Shown: piece by piece, positions 36,301-47,455 of the stretch
Numbering within the stretch: the first letter of the stretch is position 1
How the letters are laid out: the number at the start of each line of letters is the position of its first letter
Source of the DNA: Watersipora subatra
Taxonomy: Eukaryota > Bryozoa > Gymnolaemata > Cheilostomatida > Watersiporidae
DNA length: 64,000 bases
Reading direction: 5' to 3'
Assembly: GCF_963576615.1 (NCBI RefSeq)
Contig: NC_088711.1
Span: 16,648,182 to 16,712,181 of the forward strand
Notes under the pieces: generated by a model
Told to the model about the DNA's origin: nothing
The model's database searches: none
What the model saw: only the letters and a program-made list of their open reading frames with translations
Made by a program: the position numbers and the translations under genes

Positions 36301-39058
36301 TACTGAGATAATCATTAATGCTTTTAATTCTATCAGTAGCTGTTTTCTGAGAAAGTAGCATTGCCTTGACTTTACCAATCCCATCACGCTTATCTAGAAA
36401 AAGTGTTTGCATAGCCTCAACCATGCATTCTTTTACTATCTCAGCATGAGAATAGGGAAGCATTGCTTTTGCTAAAATCTTTGACACTCGTAGAGAAGCT
36501 TCTGTAGCACATTTATCAGCAGCTATGAAAGAGGCTAGAATATTTTCTGAAGAAGTTAGTGATTTTTGAAGTTTATCTAACTTCTGATGTCCAGCTACAG
36601 ATCCCAATAGGAATGTAGTAGTAAACTCTCTGTGCTTCGTCTCATGAGGTCATTTGATGTTCGTGATTCTTGTTAGCGGAGATTGTTTCCTGGCACAATA
36701 GACATTGCGGTTTGCCTGCCTAAAGATGAACACATTCCAGGGTTCACTCATCTTGGAATTCTCTTGTATATTCGTTTCTATTTTGTTTACTTTGTGAGGC
36801 TCCCATTTTAACTCTGAAAATGGTTCGTTTTGTTGAAGATGCCATTGCTACCCCACTGCATTAACTGGTTTAATTGCAAATGACATGTTCAACTAAGACA
36901 CAGCATCTTATATAAGCCAGCATTATGAAATCATGATGAAATGACTTCCTGATGAACATTTCTGCAGCATTCTAATTTTGTCATCACTAGGTCAGCAGCA
37001 GACGTTATTAATAAAAAGCTCCTCGAAAAAGCTACTTGTGCATGATTTTATGAATTATGACTCATGATGCATGTGTAGGCTATATATATTGCAGTAATAG
37101 TGCACTTTTAAATAAGCCTAATATGTCACAATGCGTGGAGTTTTGTACATTATAGTATAAGGATATTTTATATACGTCAAAAAAATTTGAATTTTCACAA
37201 AGTTGAAAGAGCCGTAACAAAATTTGCAAAGAGCCACAACAAAATTTGCAAAGAGCCGCAACAAAATTTGCAAAGAGCCGCAACAAAATTTGCAAAGAGC
37301 CGCAACAAGATTTGCAACGAGCCGCATGCGGCTCTAGAGACGCACTTTGCCCATCCCTGATCTAGGGCAATCAATTCTTAGAAGTAGGTATACTTGTGTC
37401 TCATCAACTAACCTACTACCAGTCATAAAAATTAATCACAATGACATAAAGAAAATGCAAAAGTTGGTAATCACTCATTATTTAAACTAACAATTTATGA
37501 AGAGCTTCGACTACTAACTTGAGAATACACACTACATTTTTCATAGATGCAGGGTTCTGACTCTATTATATTGCACATTGCGGCGAATAGCAATTAAAAT
37601 GTTTTCATGAAAGAAATGATGCACTGTGTATCTGTTTGTGACTGTTCTGTTCAGGTTCACTGCCACACATCTGATTGGGACAAAAGATAAGGCTGTAGTG
37701 AATAAATCTTTATGGAAAGATGATGAAAATGGTGGTGACTATACCAAAGACCCCAATTACTGTAAAATGTGAGTAATGTGAGTTCTCAGACTAACCGTCA
37801 TTTGCAGTCTATCTATATACAGTAGGCGCTCCTACAATGCCAATAATCCGTTCCATAAATGTTTGCATTATAGAGATTTTACGTTATACGAACAGTAAAA
37901 TACATGTAAATTGTCTAATCTGTTCCAATATCTCTCCAAACTCACCCTTTTGGTCATACAAAAAGAAAAAACTAGACTTAGGTTTTGGAATTGTTCTCGA
38001 ATTGGTTTGCATCGACTACTTTTTTTTTCTGATTAAGTTCACAGGTTTTATAGACTATGATTGCGATAATTTTACAATAAAATGAGAGCACACATCTTCG
38101 ACATTCATTTACAACGATTTACTTATTCATTTAAACAGCAAAATATATTCTGCAAATTGAAACTAATAACAAATATTTTATATGTTTACAATAAAGCAGA
38201 AGATATACTTTTTACTATACAAGAGCGGCGTCTACCTGTTTGCTGTCTATCTGTATTCAGAGGTAAAGGTTAGAATAAAAGATAACTTCTGACGACACAA
38301 CAACCCGTGACATTCAGATTGGTAGACTGACACTCTAACACCCGCACCAATCAATCGCCTTCAAGTATTTATGAAAAATAGTTCAGCTACCCTATTCTCT
38401 ATTTTATCGACACATCTGACGATCTATCACGATGGACTAAAAAATCACGGAAGCTGTATTTATAATAGGTATAACGCTATACGCGCATCGTTTTTTCTCT
38501 CTTGCAAGTGTGGCATGATAGGTTACCATTCAAATCAAATTTGAGAAACCGTCCATCTTGACACTTTACGTTATATGGAATTTTTTACATAGTACGAAGC
38601 AAAAACTTCACAAATTTCTTACATTATAGGAAGTACAAATAATAGGAGGGTCGATTGTATATCAATGGTTGTCCTTTGTTCCTGTGTCTAATTATAGCGA
38701 TTACAATCTAGCAATTAAAATTCCGCTTCGCAGAGGATTTGATCTTGAAACCTCCTGGTCTGAAAACCAGCAATCTAAACCACTAGACTACGATTGTTCA
38801 ACTGACTGTAGTGATGAATGATTGTGATGCCATTCATTACATCGGTTAAAATACTCACACTTGAAGCACTTGCGGTTATTAACTAGCACAGTTGATCATT
38901 ACGCGTAACGTAAGGATTATTAAATTAAATGGCTATTGCTTTAATAAAGATTTAGACGACTAGCTTACAAGGTAAGTTACTCAAATTCATTGGGTAATCA
39001 TTTTATTACACATGCAATGCCGAACATTAGGCTAGTGTGTATATACATGTATATATAT

Positions 39059-39107
<49 letters not shown>

Positions 39108-39257
39108 CATGTATATATATATACATGTATATACACACTAGCCTAATGTTCGGCATTGCATGTGTAATAAAATGATTACCCAATGAATTTGAGTAACTTA
39201 CCTTGTAAGCTAGTAGTCTAAATCTTTATTAAAGCAATAGCCATTTAAATTTAGCCA

Positions 39258-39294
<37 letters not shown>

Positions 39295-42200
39295 TGTTTG
39301 CTGAGCAACGCTCAGCAAACACTGTGGACAGTATTAAACACCCAGAGGAAGATGAAATGGTTCCATACGAAAGCAATAATCAGAATGCGACCTGCCTAGC
39401 AAACAATGCAAATGTTTTTGTGTCAAAAAAAGTAAATTTTTATTTCTGCATGTATTATAATTATGGTTTGTTTATGTCACTTGTTCTTGAATGTCTGTTT
39501 GATAGATGATTATTATTATACAACTTATAAATTTTCAGATTTATAGCATGTTATTTGATAGCATTATTGCCATTGTTTACAATTGGCTTTTGACGGATCG
39601 ACGCTCATAACACCTCTTCTATTGCACGTAAAAAGCCAGTTTTGGCTGCGAACTGCAGCAAACATATCAATGAGTGTAATGAACTTTCATGCAACATTGT
39701 TAAATACAGTTATAAAACATAAATAGGCCTTCAAAATTAGAAAGAAATAAAAGGGCCAAAAACTTGCAATGCAGACTACAAGATCATCGTAGGTTAATCG
39801 CAGGCAATACCCTAGGACACTTATGTATTCGCGACATCTAACTTTCGCATTTTCGCGGAGTCATTCATCTCGCGAAAATTTCATGAGCTGAGCGAAACTA
39901 AACTATCATAACAAACGAGTGAAAACGCGAAATTAAATAGCTTTGTTCATTGATGTCCACAACATAATCGTCATATTAGAAATGCAGGTAACCTTTGTGT
40001 GTCGTTGGGCTCATTGGGCAATTTCTGCTAAAATCATTATAGCTAATACACCGACTGGGCAACGAGGCAAAGCAAATTGAGATAACAAGTTCTTTTGGAA
40101 AACAGGAAAAGTCAAGATAAATGAGGAAGATGATGATATTAGTTTAGTCACTGAATATGTAACTGATGAGGATGAAAGTCTGGTAGGGAAAGTCATAAAA
40201 TTGAATAATAATTATTGTAGCAATGAATTTTATTACCATCCAAAAACAATAACAACCTTGAGCCATGGCCACCGCACGCTATAAATACTTGAGATATAAT
40301 ATTGGTGCCACATCAGTCACGGCGGAAAGGGCAAGGACCTAGACATCATTGATAGTCCAAGAAACAAATAGCAGCAAGCGATCAAGTTGCATTGTCGATC
40401 TCGCCCACACATTTCTACCCGCGGTTTGCAAATACAAACTAGTCCCAAATTGAAAAATTTTTTTACTAGTGAACTGGACCTGAGGAATCCAATTATGTTT
40501 GTTCTATTGCATTTATTTTCACATCACTATAGTTTCGCACTTATCAGATCCGCAAAATCAAGTTGCAGCAAAATATTACTCTGTGTGCTACTCACGAAAC
40601 TAAATACTAGCGAAATATAAGTGTCCAAGGGTAGATATGTACTGGTAATAATATTCCTCACCTTTTTAATGCATATTTATTTAGAAAACTACGACAAGTT
40701 GGAGGTAAGTTATAGCAGATTTCCTGCAACCCAAAAGGTTGATGTTGTTCTACCCATAAGAGAGTGCAAAATCTAGGTGACGTTCGCTTCGCCCGTGAAA
40801 GGGTTAAATTTATCGTCTGAAAATTCTGACGAGGTATTTGAAAAATACGACACCCTCTATTTGAACGTTACCTTTAATAAAACGTCACCACAGGAGAATG
40901 GCTGAAACATAGAGCACCATGGGATTCAAATAAAAGTTTTACGGTATATATGTATATAGACTGATGGAAATGGGTATATATACTGTATATAAAAATAAAA
41001 ACAACTATCCAAGGTTAATTAACAATAACATGTAATTTAGACTACCTACATAGCACATACGTAGAAGCACGGCAGAAGTTACACATTGACCAGCATTACA
41101 CAGCTAGTAAATATGCTTCCAAGAGTTATTGATACGCTGATCATATTGACCTAATGAGACCAGAGTAACGGCTATATTTTGTGCCCATGTAAACATATTT
41201 CATTGTGGCGTTAGCAGTCAAATTGCTAGCATTAAAGGTTGATTTGCAAAAACATTCACATTACAGCTATTTGGCATCAAAAGGTTCACTATGTCTTAGT
41301 CTTCTGTGTTGTAGGTGCAAAGTATGTGGAAATGTGATTACAAGCTCTTAAAAGCTCAAAAACGAACGGTTAATCACAGCCATCGCAAAAGCGCCGTAGT
41401 TTGGAATCAATTTATTTCGATGACGAATTCAAACATTGTGGTCATTGTTTTGACACGTGATGTTATCACGTGAAATTGAAGGCCAATAAAAGGCTCAATA
41501 TAAAACGTCTCGTAGCACTAGTTTAAGACAAGCACTTCAGGTTCTACCGGAAAGCCTGTATCAAATATAGATGCTCGCTACTTTACGGTTTCATTTCAGC
41601 CTGGTCTAATCATCTGGTCGTAATCTGACCATGTGACCCATACTTTCCGCTAAATGGCGCGAATATTTCTGCAGCATTTTTCGACTATCACAGGTGACCA
41701 ACAGACCGGTCACATTTATCAAAAGATGATATGCACGCCTTCGAGTTAATGTTAAAACATTAAACATATTTTTATGGTAGGTTTTGAGATATCAGTGCTC
41801 AAAGTGACAGCATTACAATGATGGGGAAATAGACGCGTAAGGACAATACACGTGGTTTTATTGAAGGCGTGCAAAATATTTGTGAAATTATTGCGACGAA
41901 TGAGGTTGCATAAAAGTGTAAACAGAAGCCATCGTGTTCAACTACGTCACATTTGAGCTGTTTTGGAAAGAGATTCCAATCTGCGGCATTTTCGTGAGCT
42001 TGCAAGCTTTTAAAAGCTTGAAAGCTCACAAAAACTTGTAATCACATTCCCCATATTTTGCATCTACAACACAGCAGAGTAAAACATGGTGAACCTTTTG
42101 ATACCAAATAATTGTAATGTGAATTTTGTTGCGAGTCAACCTTTAACAGTTAATGATATACCTGATCTAATGACCATACAGACAATGTTTTGAGTAACTA

Positions 42201-45184
42201 ACCAGGTCACTACATCATTGTGTAGTCATTCATCCAACAGTACTTGCTTTAACGGCTGCTATCCAACCCTGATAGTGCTTCATCATTCGCAAGGTCTGAA
42301 GTTATTACTACAAGTATATCAGGTTCTGTCAGAAGCACTAAAAGTTCACAGCAATACCAGTATTTCACCATCATTATGACTTTCAATCTATTACAAGTGA
42401 AGAGAAAAGCTAATGAGCTGAAAAATTGTTGTCAAGATTTAGCTACTAGCTCTACAATATCTGCAATGTTCAGATCCTGGCGCTATGTTTGAATGAATTG
42501 TAAACTTAATTGAAGTACATATAGCTTCAAATTGTGCAGAATTTCCCGGTCTAAAATTTGGCTTCTGTGTACGATAGTAAAACATGGGTTGTACACTAAC
42601 ACAACTATGTTACATGGTTATGCAGCCATTCAAGTTGCATCTACACTTGCTGTATGACCATCTGCTATGTACATGTATATGATCTAGTGATAATTTGAAC
42701 ACGTTTAAAACAGGGAAAGTTTAAAAAAATTTCAATCACTGTAAGTCTGATTGTATTGAAACTTAATGAATCCAAACATGAGTGTAGTAATCCTCTCATT
42801 TGATTGCTTCTCATACAATGCCACATCCCCCTTCTCTATACACACAACAAAGTATCTCTTCTAATATGATAGTCATTGGTTAAGCATGAAACACTGGTTT
42901 GAGGTCAGACCCTTAATTCTATCCATGAACCACTACTGTCAGACCTCTCATTTTATCCATGAACCGCTACAGACCATTAATTCTATCCATGAACCACTAC
43001 AGACCATTAATTATATCCATGAAACACTACAGACCACTCATTTTATCCATGAACCACTACTGTCAGACCACTCATTTTATCCATGAACCACTACAGACCA
43101 TTAATTATATCCATGAACCACTACAGACCATTAATTCTATCCATGAACCACTACAGACCATCCATTCTATCCATGAACCACTACAGACCATTAATTCTAT
43201 CCATGAACCACTACAGACCATTAATTATATCCATGAAACACTACAGACCACTCATTTTATCCATGAACCACTACTGTCAGACCACTCATTTTATCCATGA
43301 ACCACTACAGACCATTAATTATATCCATGAACCACTACAGACCATTAATTATATCCATGAACCACTACAGACCATTAATTTTATCCATGAACCACTACAG
43401 ACCATCCATTCTATCCATGAACCATTACAGACTATTAATTCTATCCATGAACCACTACAGACCATTTATTCATGTGTTAGATAAAAAATGCATAACAGGT
43501 AAAATATTTTTAACAATAATAAAGATGGCTATTCAATAAAGTGAGTATTTCTGAATCTATGCTGTTTGACTATCTTGCATACTCAATCTAAAAACCATAG
43601 CTAGGCCGCACAAACAGGAAAACCGAACACACCAGACATAAACATCTTGTCCTTATATTTAAAACAATCTTATATCACAGAAAACTTTTTTTTAAATAGA
43701 ATTGATTTCTAATATTATAATTTTTTTATAAGGTTGGACTTGCTTTTATCGGCAATGACTGGTTAAATAAAGTCAGCATCAAGTCAAATCAAATTGGGAT
43801 ATGTTTACAGATGCAAACTCATAGCCCCCTATGGTTCAAAGACCCATCACTGCGTAGTTTGTAATAAATGTATCATGAGACGGGATCACCACTGCTTTCT
43901 CTTGGGCACATGTGTGGGCTACTACAATCAACGCTTCTTCGCAGTCCTTACCTTCTACATGGGCATCTGTGAGTATGTTTTATTTTTGCTAGTCAAGTCA
44001 TTCCAAGATATTTTAAAACTATGCAGGATAGTATTTGGAAAGGCTTTCAAAAAGGCATCTTATGGTCTACCTTGGTCAAAGCGAACTTAGCAAACAAATT
44101 ATCATATCCAAAAACTATTTAAGTCTCAAAATCATGTTATTATGCAGGTTCACATACTCTTGTTACCATGAACTATGGCAGCAGCAAATGTGTTAAAATA
44201 ATACTGGAGAACACTTGAAGATATTTGAAATTTGTTCTGATGTCTAGTGGAAATTTGTTTTTCTATGTGTTCCTTTTCTTTGTTTTGTTCACAGCTAGTG
44301 CGATGTGCTTCTATTATTTCCGGAGATATCTGATGAATGAAATTGAAAGCCGAGATGATTTTTATTGGACAGAATATATACTGCCGCTAACGCTGAAGCA
44401 TCTGCTAATTCGTCGAATATCTCTCTTAGAGTTCACACTTGTCTCCTACTGCTACACTTTTGTCATGATGGGTTTTATGGGCAAGTGTCTACCATTCATA
44501 CTGGCTACCAAACAGACAAAAGCAAAATCAATTACCATGATATTGAGAACTCATTATAAGATATGAAGAATCGACTTCATTAGCCTTTCTTATACTAACA
44601 AAAAATTTGTTTGTGCAATTACATGTACATAATCGACATAATGAACAACTGTTACAAGTTATTACAGACTACTTATACTATTTCATGACTTAATGAGCTT
44701 TGCAAAACTATATAAATATTTAAATAATATAAATACTAATCAGTGCAAAAATATGTATCTCATAAAGCTTCAAACTCATTTGACTTTTTTTGTTTGAAAA
44801 GATGGTCAAACAGATATGTATAGAATCTATGCTACAGAACACTTTTGTTCTCATGTGACATCAGATATGTATTGTTTTACAGGTTGTGGATTTTTCACAA
44901 TGCAAATGCATATAACATTCTATGGTCAAACTTGGCATGAATTCAACTCCGGAAAGAAAGTGAGAGCCTATAGAACAGTTTTTGAGAACTTTCGAGAGGT
45001 CTTTGGCCCGTACTGCTTGGCTAATTTTGTTATGCCGATGCAGCTGGTTTTCAGACAGCAAGAAATTGAACAACCATTGATGTTACTGAATGAAGATGAG
45101 AAGGTAAATGAACCGAGTGCAAATGAAGAGGTAAATGATAATGCCAACTCCCATGTTTCGATTAACATAGAAAACCTGGTTTGA
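30382..45184 (+). CDS. ZDHHC24: DHHC palmitoyltransferase, ZDHHC24-like, 7 exons, complete
   Basis: Protein S-acyltransferases put palmitate on cysteines of target proteins at Golgi or ER membranes. Exons: 30382-30399, 31044-31204, 33039-33125, 37655-37768, 43811-43968, 44295-44471, 44883-45184. The phases join exactly into 1017 bp (338 residues). TM1 is about residues 36-56 (AYFWIVTSTTPFIFIAYVIP); TM2 comes from exon 3 (MKILTIWLALQCMANWLCC). The cysteine-rich domain spans the exon 4/5 junction (YCKICKLIAPYGSKTHHC), then RRDHHC with catalytic Cys, and CVGYYNQRFF. Two further hydrophobic stretches follow (exon 6; exon 6/7 junction VMMGCGFFTMQMH). GQTWHEF occupies the TTxE position and NFREVFG the PaCCT-like site. 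The tail is acidic. The C-terminal pattern fits ZDHHC24 better than other members, but ZDHHC22 is possible. Exon 1 (MYFDLF) is the least certain; starting at Met-17 would also work. Introns 2-4 are swollen by transposons. Confidence 0.93.
31511..32966. mobile_element. Long inverted-repeat (foldback) element, 1456 bp, in ZDHHC24-like intron 2
   Basis: The left arm (31511 to about 32085) and right arm (about 32360-32966) are inverted copies, roughly 85-90% alike by eye, around a spacer of about 270 bp. The outer ends read TATAAGTTATTTTAATATGT and its complement. Each arm holds a tRNA-like B-box word (GAGTTCAAATCCTAC in one orientation) and a GTCTGTCTGTC tract. No TSD could be fixed. It ends 72 bp before exon 3. 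Confidence 0.8.
33469..33922. mobile_element. PIF/Harbinger-type MITE (454 bp) nested in the hAT element
   Basis: The ends AGGGTGGTTCACACTAAATC and, on the reverse strand, AGGCTGGTTCACACTATATC are flanked by TTA direct repeats (33466-33468; 33923-33925). The interior is non-coding and holds several CGTCGATG-like words. Confidence 0.9.
33940..36850 (-). pseudogene. hAT transposase (ZBED5-like), broken
   Basis: On the minus strand, a BED-finger-like N-terminus near 36850-36610 (VFIFRQANRNVYCARK; HETKHREFTTTF) is followed by the open stretch 36607-36164 (ILASFIAADKCATEASLRVS; FSIAIDEPTDIMDVAQLTVF) and the stretch 35828-35586 (CISVTTDGAPAMVGREQG; FHCIIHQTVLCGK). These give the hAT catalytic-core blocks around DE.TD and TDGAP.M. 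The dimerisation half continues after the MITE from 34712 (DLPTYNNIRWLSKGNALSRL; IDLAFFVDICGHLSDLNLKL; AVRAFSHKLELFLVDVQSDM). Stops, frameshifts, about 300 bp of unalignable sequence and the MITE make it inactive. Confidence 0.9.
34717..35581. mobile_element. TTAA-flanked MITE, copy 1, splitting the hAT transposase
   Basis: It has long terminal inverted repeats (about 150 bp) beginning AGGTTGACTTGCAACAAAAT and ending with the complement. TTAA is at 34713-34716 and 35582-35585. Same family as 41236-42142 and 58470-59180. Confidence 0.9.
37207..37330 (-). repeat. 22-bp subterminal repeats of the hAT element, about 6 copies
   Basis: AGAGCCGCAACAAAATTTGC (plus AA) is repeated in tandem just inside the right terminus and varies slightly. 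Related AGAGCC words occur inside the left end. In hAT elements such motifs are usual transposase-binding sites. The open frames over it are artefacts. Confidence 0.9.
37820..38657. mobile_element. TA-flanked MITE with CAGTAGGCGCTCCTA end, ZDHHC24-like intron 4
   Basis: The left end CAGTAGGCGCTCCTA and the right end TAGGAGGGTCGATTG are imperfect inverted repeats flanked by TA (37818-37819; 38658-38659). Inner inverted words include ATTTTACGTTATACGAA near 37871 and CACTTTACGTTATATGGAA near 38562. No coding capacity. Tc1/mariner type by TA target. Confidence 0.75.
38724..38793 (-). other. tRNA-like core
   Basis: The minus strand reads TAGTCTAGTGGTTTAGATTG (box A like), an anticodon-arm-like middle and CAAGATCAAATCC (box B like). 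It lacks a proper acceptor stem and is probably a SINE or Helitron passenger. Confidence 0.5.
38925..39248. repeat. 324-bp near-perfect palindrome with (AT)n core, ZDHHC24-like intron 4
   Basis: Symmetric about 39086.5. The unique arms of about 110 bp (from TTAAATGGCTATTGC to CGAACATTAGGCTAG) differ at one base that I can see. As a result, 61-codon open frames with the same start (MGNHFITHAMPNIRLV) exist on both strands. Each arm meets the (TATATACATG)n core at CTAG|T, the form of a Helitron 3' terminus. A hybrid of two inverted Helitron ends is a possible origin. Confidence 0.95.
39291..39325. repeat. Perfect 16-bp-arm hairpin
   Basis: ACAGTGTTTGCTGAGC and GCTCAGCAAACACTGT around the loop AAC, directly after an (AT)n run. 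It resembles a transposon 3' terminal hairpin, but no matching far end was found. Confidence 0.9.
39810..40631. mobile_element. TA-flanked inverted-repeat element (822 bp) with TTCGCG clusters
   Basis: The left end CCCTAGGACACTTATGTATT and the right end (reverse strand) CCCTTGGACACTTATATTTC are flanked by TA (39808-39809; 40632-40633). TTTCGCGA words crowd both subterminal parts. A non-autonomous relative of 18836-21477. The interior acidic open stretch (VKINEEDDDISLVTEYVTDE, 40110-40170 plus) may be a transposase relic. Confidence 0.8.
40765..40960. repeat. Dispersed repeat shared with 22490-22790
   Basis: See the match GCTTCGCCCGTGAAAGGGTT..AAATTTATCGTCTGAAAATTC and the terminal TTCAAATAAAAGTTTTACGG tract. 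Confidence 0.6.
41236..42142. mobile_element. TTAA-flanked MITE, copy 2, ZDHHC24-like intron 4
   Basis: Ends AGGTTGATTTGC and GCGAGTCAACCT, flanked by TTAA at 41232-41235 and 42143-42146. The long terminal repeats contain GATTACAAGCTCTTAAAAGC and its complement. Homologous along its length to 34717-35581. Confidence 0.9.
42147..42916. other. Intron sequence, nothing recognised
   Basis: Part of intron 4 of the ZDHHC24-like gene. No exon or element was seen. Confidence 0.5.
42917..43466. repeat. 28-bp minisatellite with higher-order structure, about 19 copies
   Basis: The base unit is ATCCATGAACCACTACAGAC followed by CATTAATT. Longer variants with CACTACTGTCAGACC recur at about 42931, 43058 and 43271, so blocks of several units have been duplicated together. 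The overlapping open frames (MNHYRPLILS-type repeats) are artefacts of the period. It lies in intron 4 of the ZDHHC24-like gene, about 350 bp before the DHHC exon. Confidence 0.95.
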
Positions 45185-45398
45185 GGTTAGGTAATTTCGG
45201 GCTTTAAGGTAATTTTGACCTGCCATTCCAAAGATTCTACATAAGCATAAAATGACACAAATGCATTTGCTGTTATGCATTACACGTGATAGTCACCTGA
45301 ACAAATTACTAGTTACTTATTCTTATTATTAGATTTGTACTCTCTTGTAAACTTGAAAACATAATTTTTATATATATTGAAGCCTGTACATTATGACA

Positions 45399-45404
45399 AA
45401 TAAA
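45399..45404 (+). terminator. Candidate polyadenylation signal of the ZDHHC24-like gene
   Basis: An AATAAA hexamer lies 215 bp after the stop codon, the first good match downstream. Confidence 0.5.
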
Positions 45405-45678
45405 ACAAGCTTCTAATGAATATATATAGCAGTTACTCTTATGTATAGAATATCTTATAGCTGCCATATGATTTAAGCAGTTTGGCCTAAAGAATGGAGA
45501 CCAGGCCTGAAATAAATCAACAGTAACTCGAGCCTCACAAAAAGTCAGCAGTGGCACCGAGAAGGACATCTTTGCAAATAAGCTCACCCGGATGAGATGA
45601 ATAGACAGAATAAAAACACAGTAACATTATGGTCACTTCAACCCTAAAAATGCTGTGGCAAAAGTGAACTGATGTTGG

Positions 45679-46225
45679 TAAAATTGTCTAGTAATGCCAC
45701 ACAAGCCGACACTAGCTACTCTTAATGTAAAATTGTCTAGTAGTGCCACACAAGCCGACACTAGCTACTCTTAATGTAAAATTGTCTAGTAATGCCACAC
45801 AAGCCGACACTAGCTACTCTTAATGTAAAATTGTCTAGTAATGCCACACAAGCCGACACTAGCTACTCTTAATGTAAAATTGTCTAGTAATGCCACACAA
45901 GCCGACACTAGCTACTCTTAATGTAAAATTGTCTAGTAGTGCCACACAAGCCGACACTAGCTACTCTTAATGTAAAATTGTCTAGTAATGCCACACAAGC
46001 CGACACTAGCTACTCTTAATGTAAAATTGTATAGTAATGCCACACAAGCCGACACTAGCTACTCTTAATGTAAAATTGTCTAGTAGTGCCACACAAGCCG
46101 ACACTAACTAGTCTTAATGTAAAATTGTCTAGTAGTGCCACACAAGCCGACACTAACTAGTCTTAATGTAAAATTGTCTAGTAGGGCCACACAAGCCGAC
46201 ACTAGCTAGTCTTAATGTAAAATTG
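45679..46225. repeat. 49-bp minisatellite, about 11 copies
   Basis: The unit contains TAAAATTGTCTAGTAATGCC and ACACAAGCCGACACTAGCTA, with CTCTTAATG between units. Variation is limited: TAGTAATG/TAGTAGTG and, in the last three copies only, CTAACTAGTC/CTAGCTAGTC. New variants thus lie at one edge. Confidence 0.95.
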
Positions 46226-47455
46226 AAACTAACAAAAACAAAGATGTATAGATACTGAATAGTTTCTTCTCTTTTGGATGCCAAGACGATTTAACATCCT
46301 TAGCGTGTTCTCACATAAATTCATAAAAGTCTATGGGAAATATAATACTTTTCCAGACCTTAATAGCAGGCATTTCACTCTAAACTTTCAACCAAGCTGT
46401 GACTGACTAAAGCTTCAACTATATATGCATTACTTTATTGACGATAATTTCGTTTCAAATAGAAATGTTCTTCAAATTATGCCATACAACAATAATTAAA
46501 CAAAAAAGAAAGAAAGAGTGACTGTTGGCCGCTAAAATTAAATGGTTTGATATAATTTATAGTGTTTAAGATACGAACCTTTCCCTGCTAAGAGAAGGGA
46601 TATTAGGTGTAACTAAATTAGACGTATAATATAACCTTGGTCTATTCCAATCACCAATGTTCTCTAAGTCATAAATAGATCAGCAGAGCAAAATATTCAC
46701 ACATTTTAAATAATAGCATCCATTCACTATTAACGAGGTGTAAACAAACAACTTGCTAGATTGCTGGCTTAGCATCTGTTTTATTCCAATAAAACAATAT
46801 GGAAAGGTAAGTCTACTATTCCACGAGACTAACAATTAACGACGATTAACAATTTTTTCTGAATTCGCCTACTTGGTTGTATCTGTGTAATGTATTTTTT
46901 ATTTGGCACGTTAACTATGAATCTCACCAAACATGTTGAATCCTCTATCGCCTAATGATCAATTCCAAACAAACGCTGACACATAAGTATAACACTGGTA
47001 GTGCAATACCACACTTTACCATCCTAAAACGAAGCATTACCCCTCAACCCATCACTGAATGACATGGTCTTACTGTTACATCGTCTCAATTTTATTCTGG
47101 ATAATGTTTAGTATGTACATGTAAATGTCCCAAAAATAAAGATTGTATTGCCTTTTAATCCAGCCACATGTATCTGTCCAGAAATTTACAGTAAGTTGTA
47201 AAGACACTAATAGAGATTTAGTCTCTAGTCCACTCACCGATCCCAGATTCAAACATTGTACAATGCAAGCCTTACCCGTGGGCGCTATTAAACCGCTTTG
47301 ATTTTGTGGAGAACAAAAGTGCAAAGTTGAGTTATTGGTGTAGGGCATGAGGCTCATCAGAGAATCACTAAATCTACGAGATGCTTTCAGTTCCTTTATT
47401 GGCTCAAATGATGGATAGTTTGATTGGGAGCGCAAGTCGTGATTGTGAAACATAA
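46226..47455. other. Intergenic, nothing recognised
   Basis: An AT-rich interval with no supported exon. A short ATGGAAAG|GTAAGT at 46798 looks like a tiny first exon but has no partner that I could find. Confidence 0.4.

Larger units (their letters stand above)
33193..37359 (-). mobile_element. hAT transposon (4167 bp) with perfect 8-bp TSD, in ZDHHC24-like intron 3
   Basis: The ends CAGGGGTGGGCAAA and TTTGCCCATCCCTG are inverted repeats. The identical octamer ATCTAGGG lies directly outside both (33185-33192; 37360-37367), which is diagnostic for hAT. The minus strand carries a broken ZBED5/GTF2I-repeat-like hAT transposase. Both ends have subterminal AGAGCC repeats. Two younger MITEs sit inside (33469-33922; 34717-35581). 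The element accounts for almost all of the 4.5-kb intron. Confidence 0.96.

Noticed and set aside
37080..37327. Cysteine/leucine repeat ORFs (LCKFCCGSLQILLRLF)
   Set aside because: They cover the 22-bp subterminal repeats of the hAT element on its non-coding side.
42886..43539. Overlapping open frames with MNHYRPLILS repeats
   Set aside because: Artefacts of a 28-bp minisatellite inside an intron; the same text appears in shifted frames.
44365..44559. A second protein overlapping ZDHHC24-like exon 6
   Set aside because: It is an out-of-frame shadow; the phased exon chain uses the other frame and carries the membrane helix.
46790..46805. Tiny first exon ATGGAAAG before GTAAGT
   Set aside because: The donor is good, but no downstream exon in phase was found; the nearest downstream coding sequence is a retroelement fragment.
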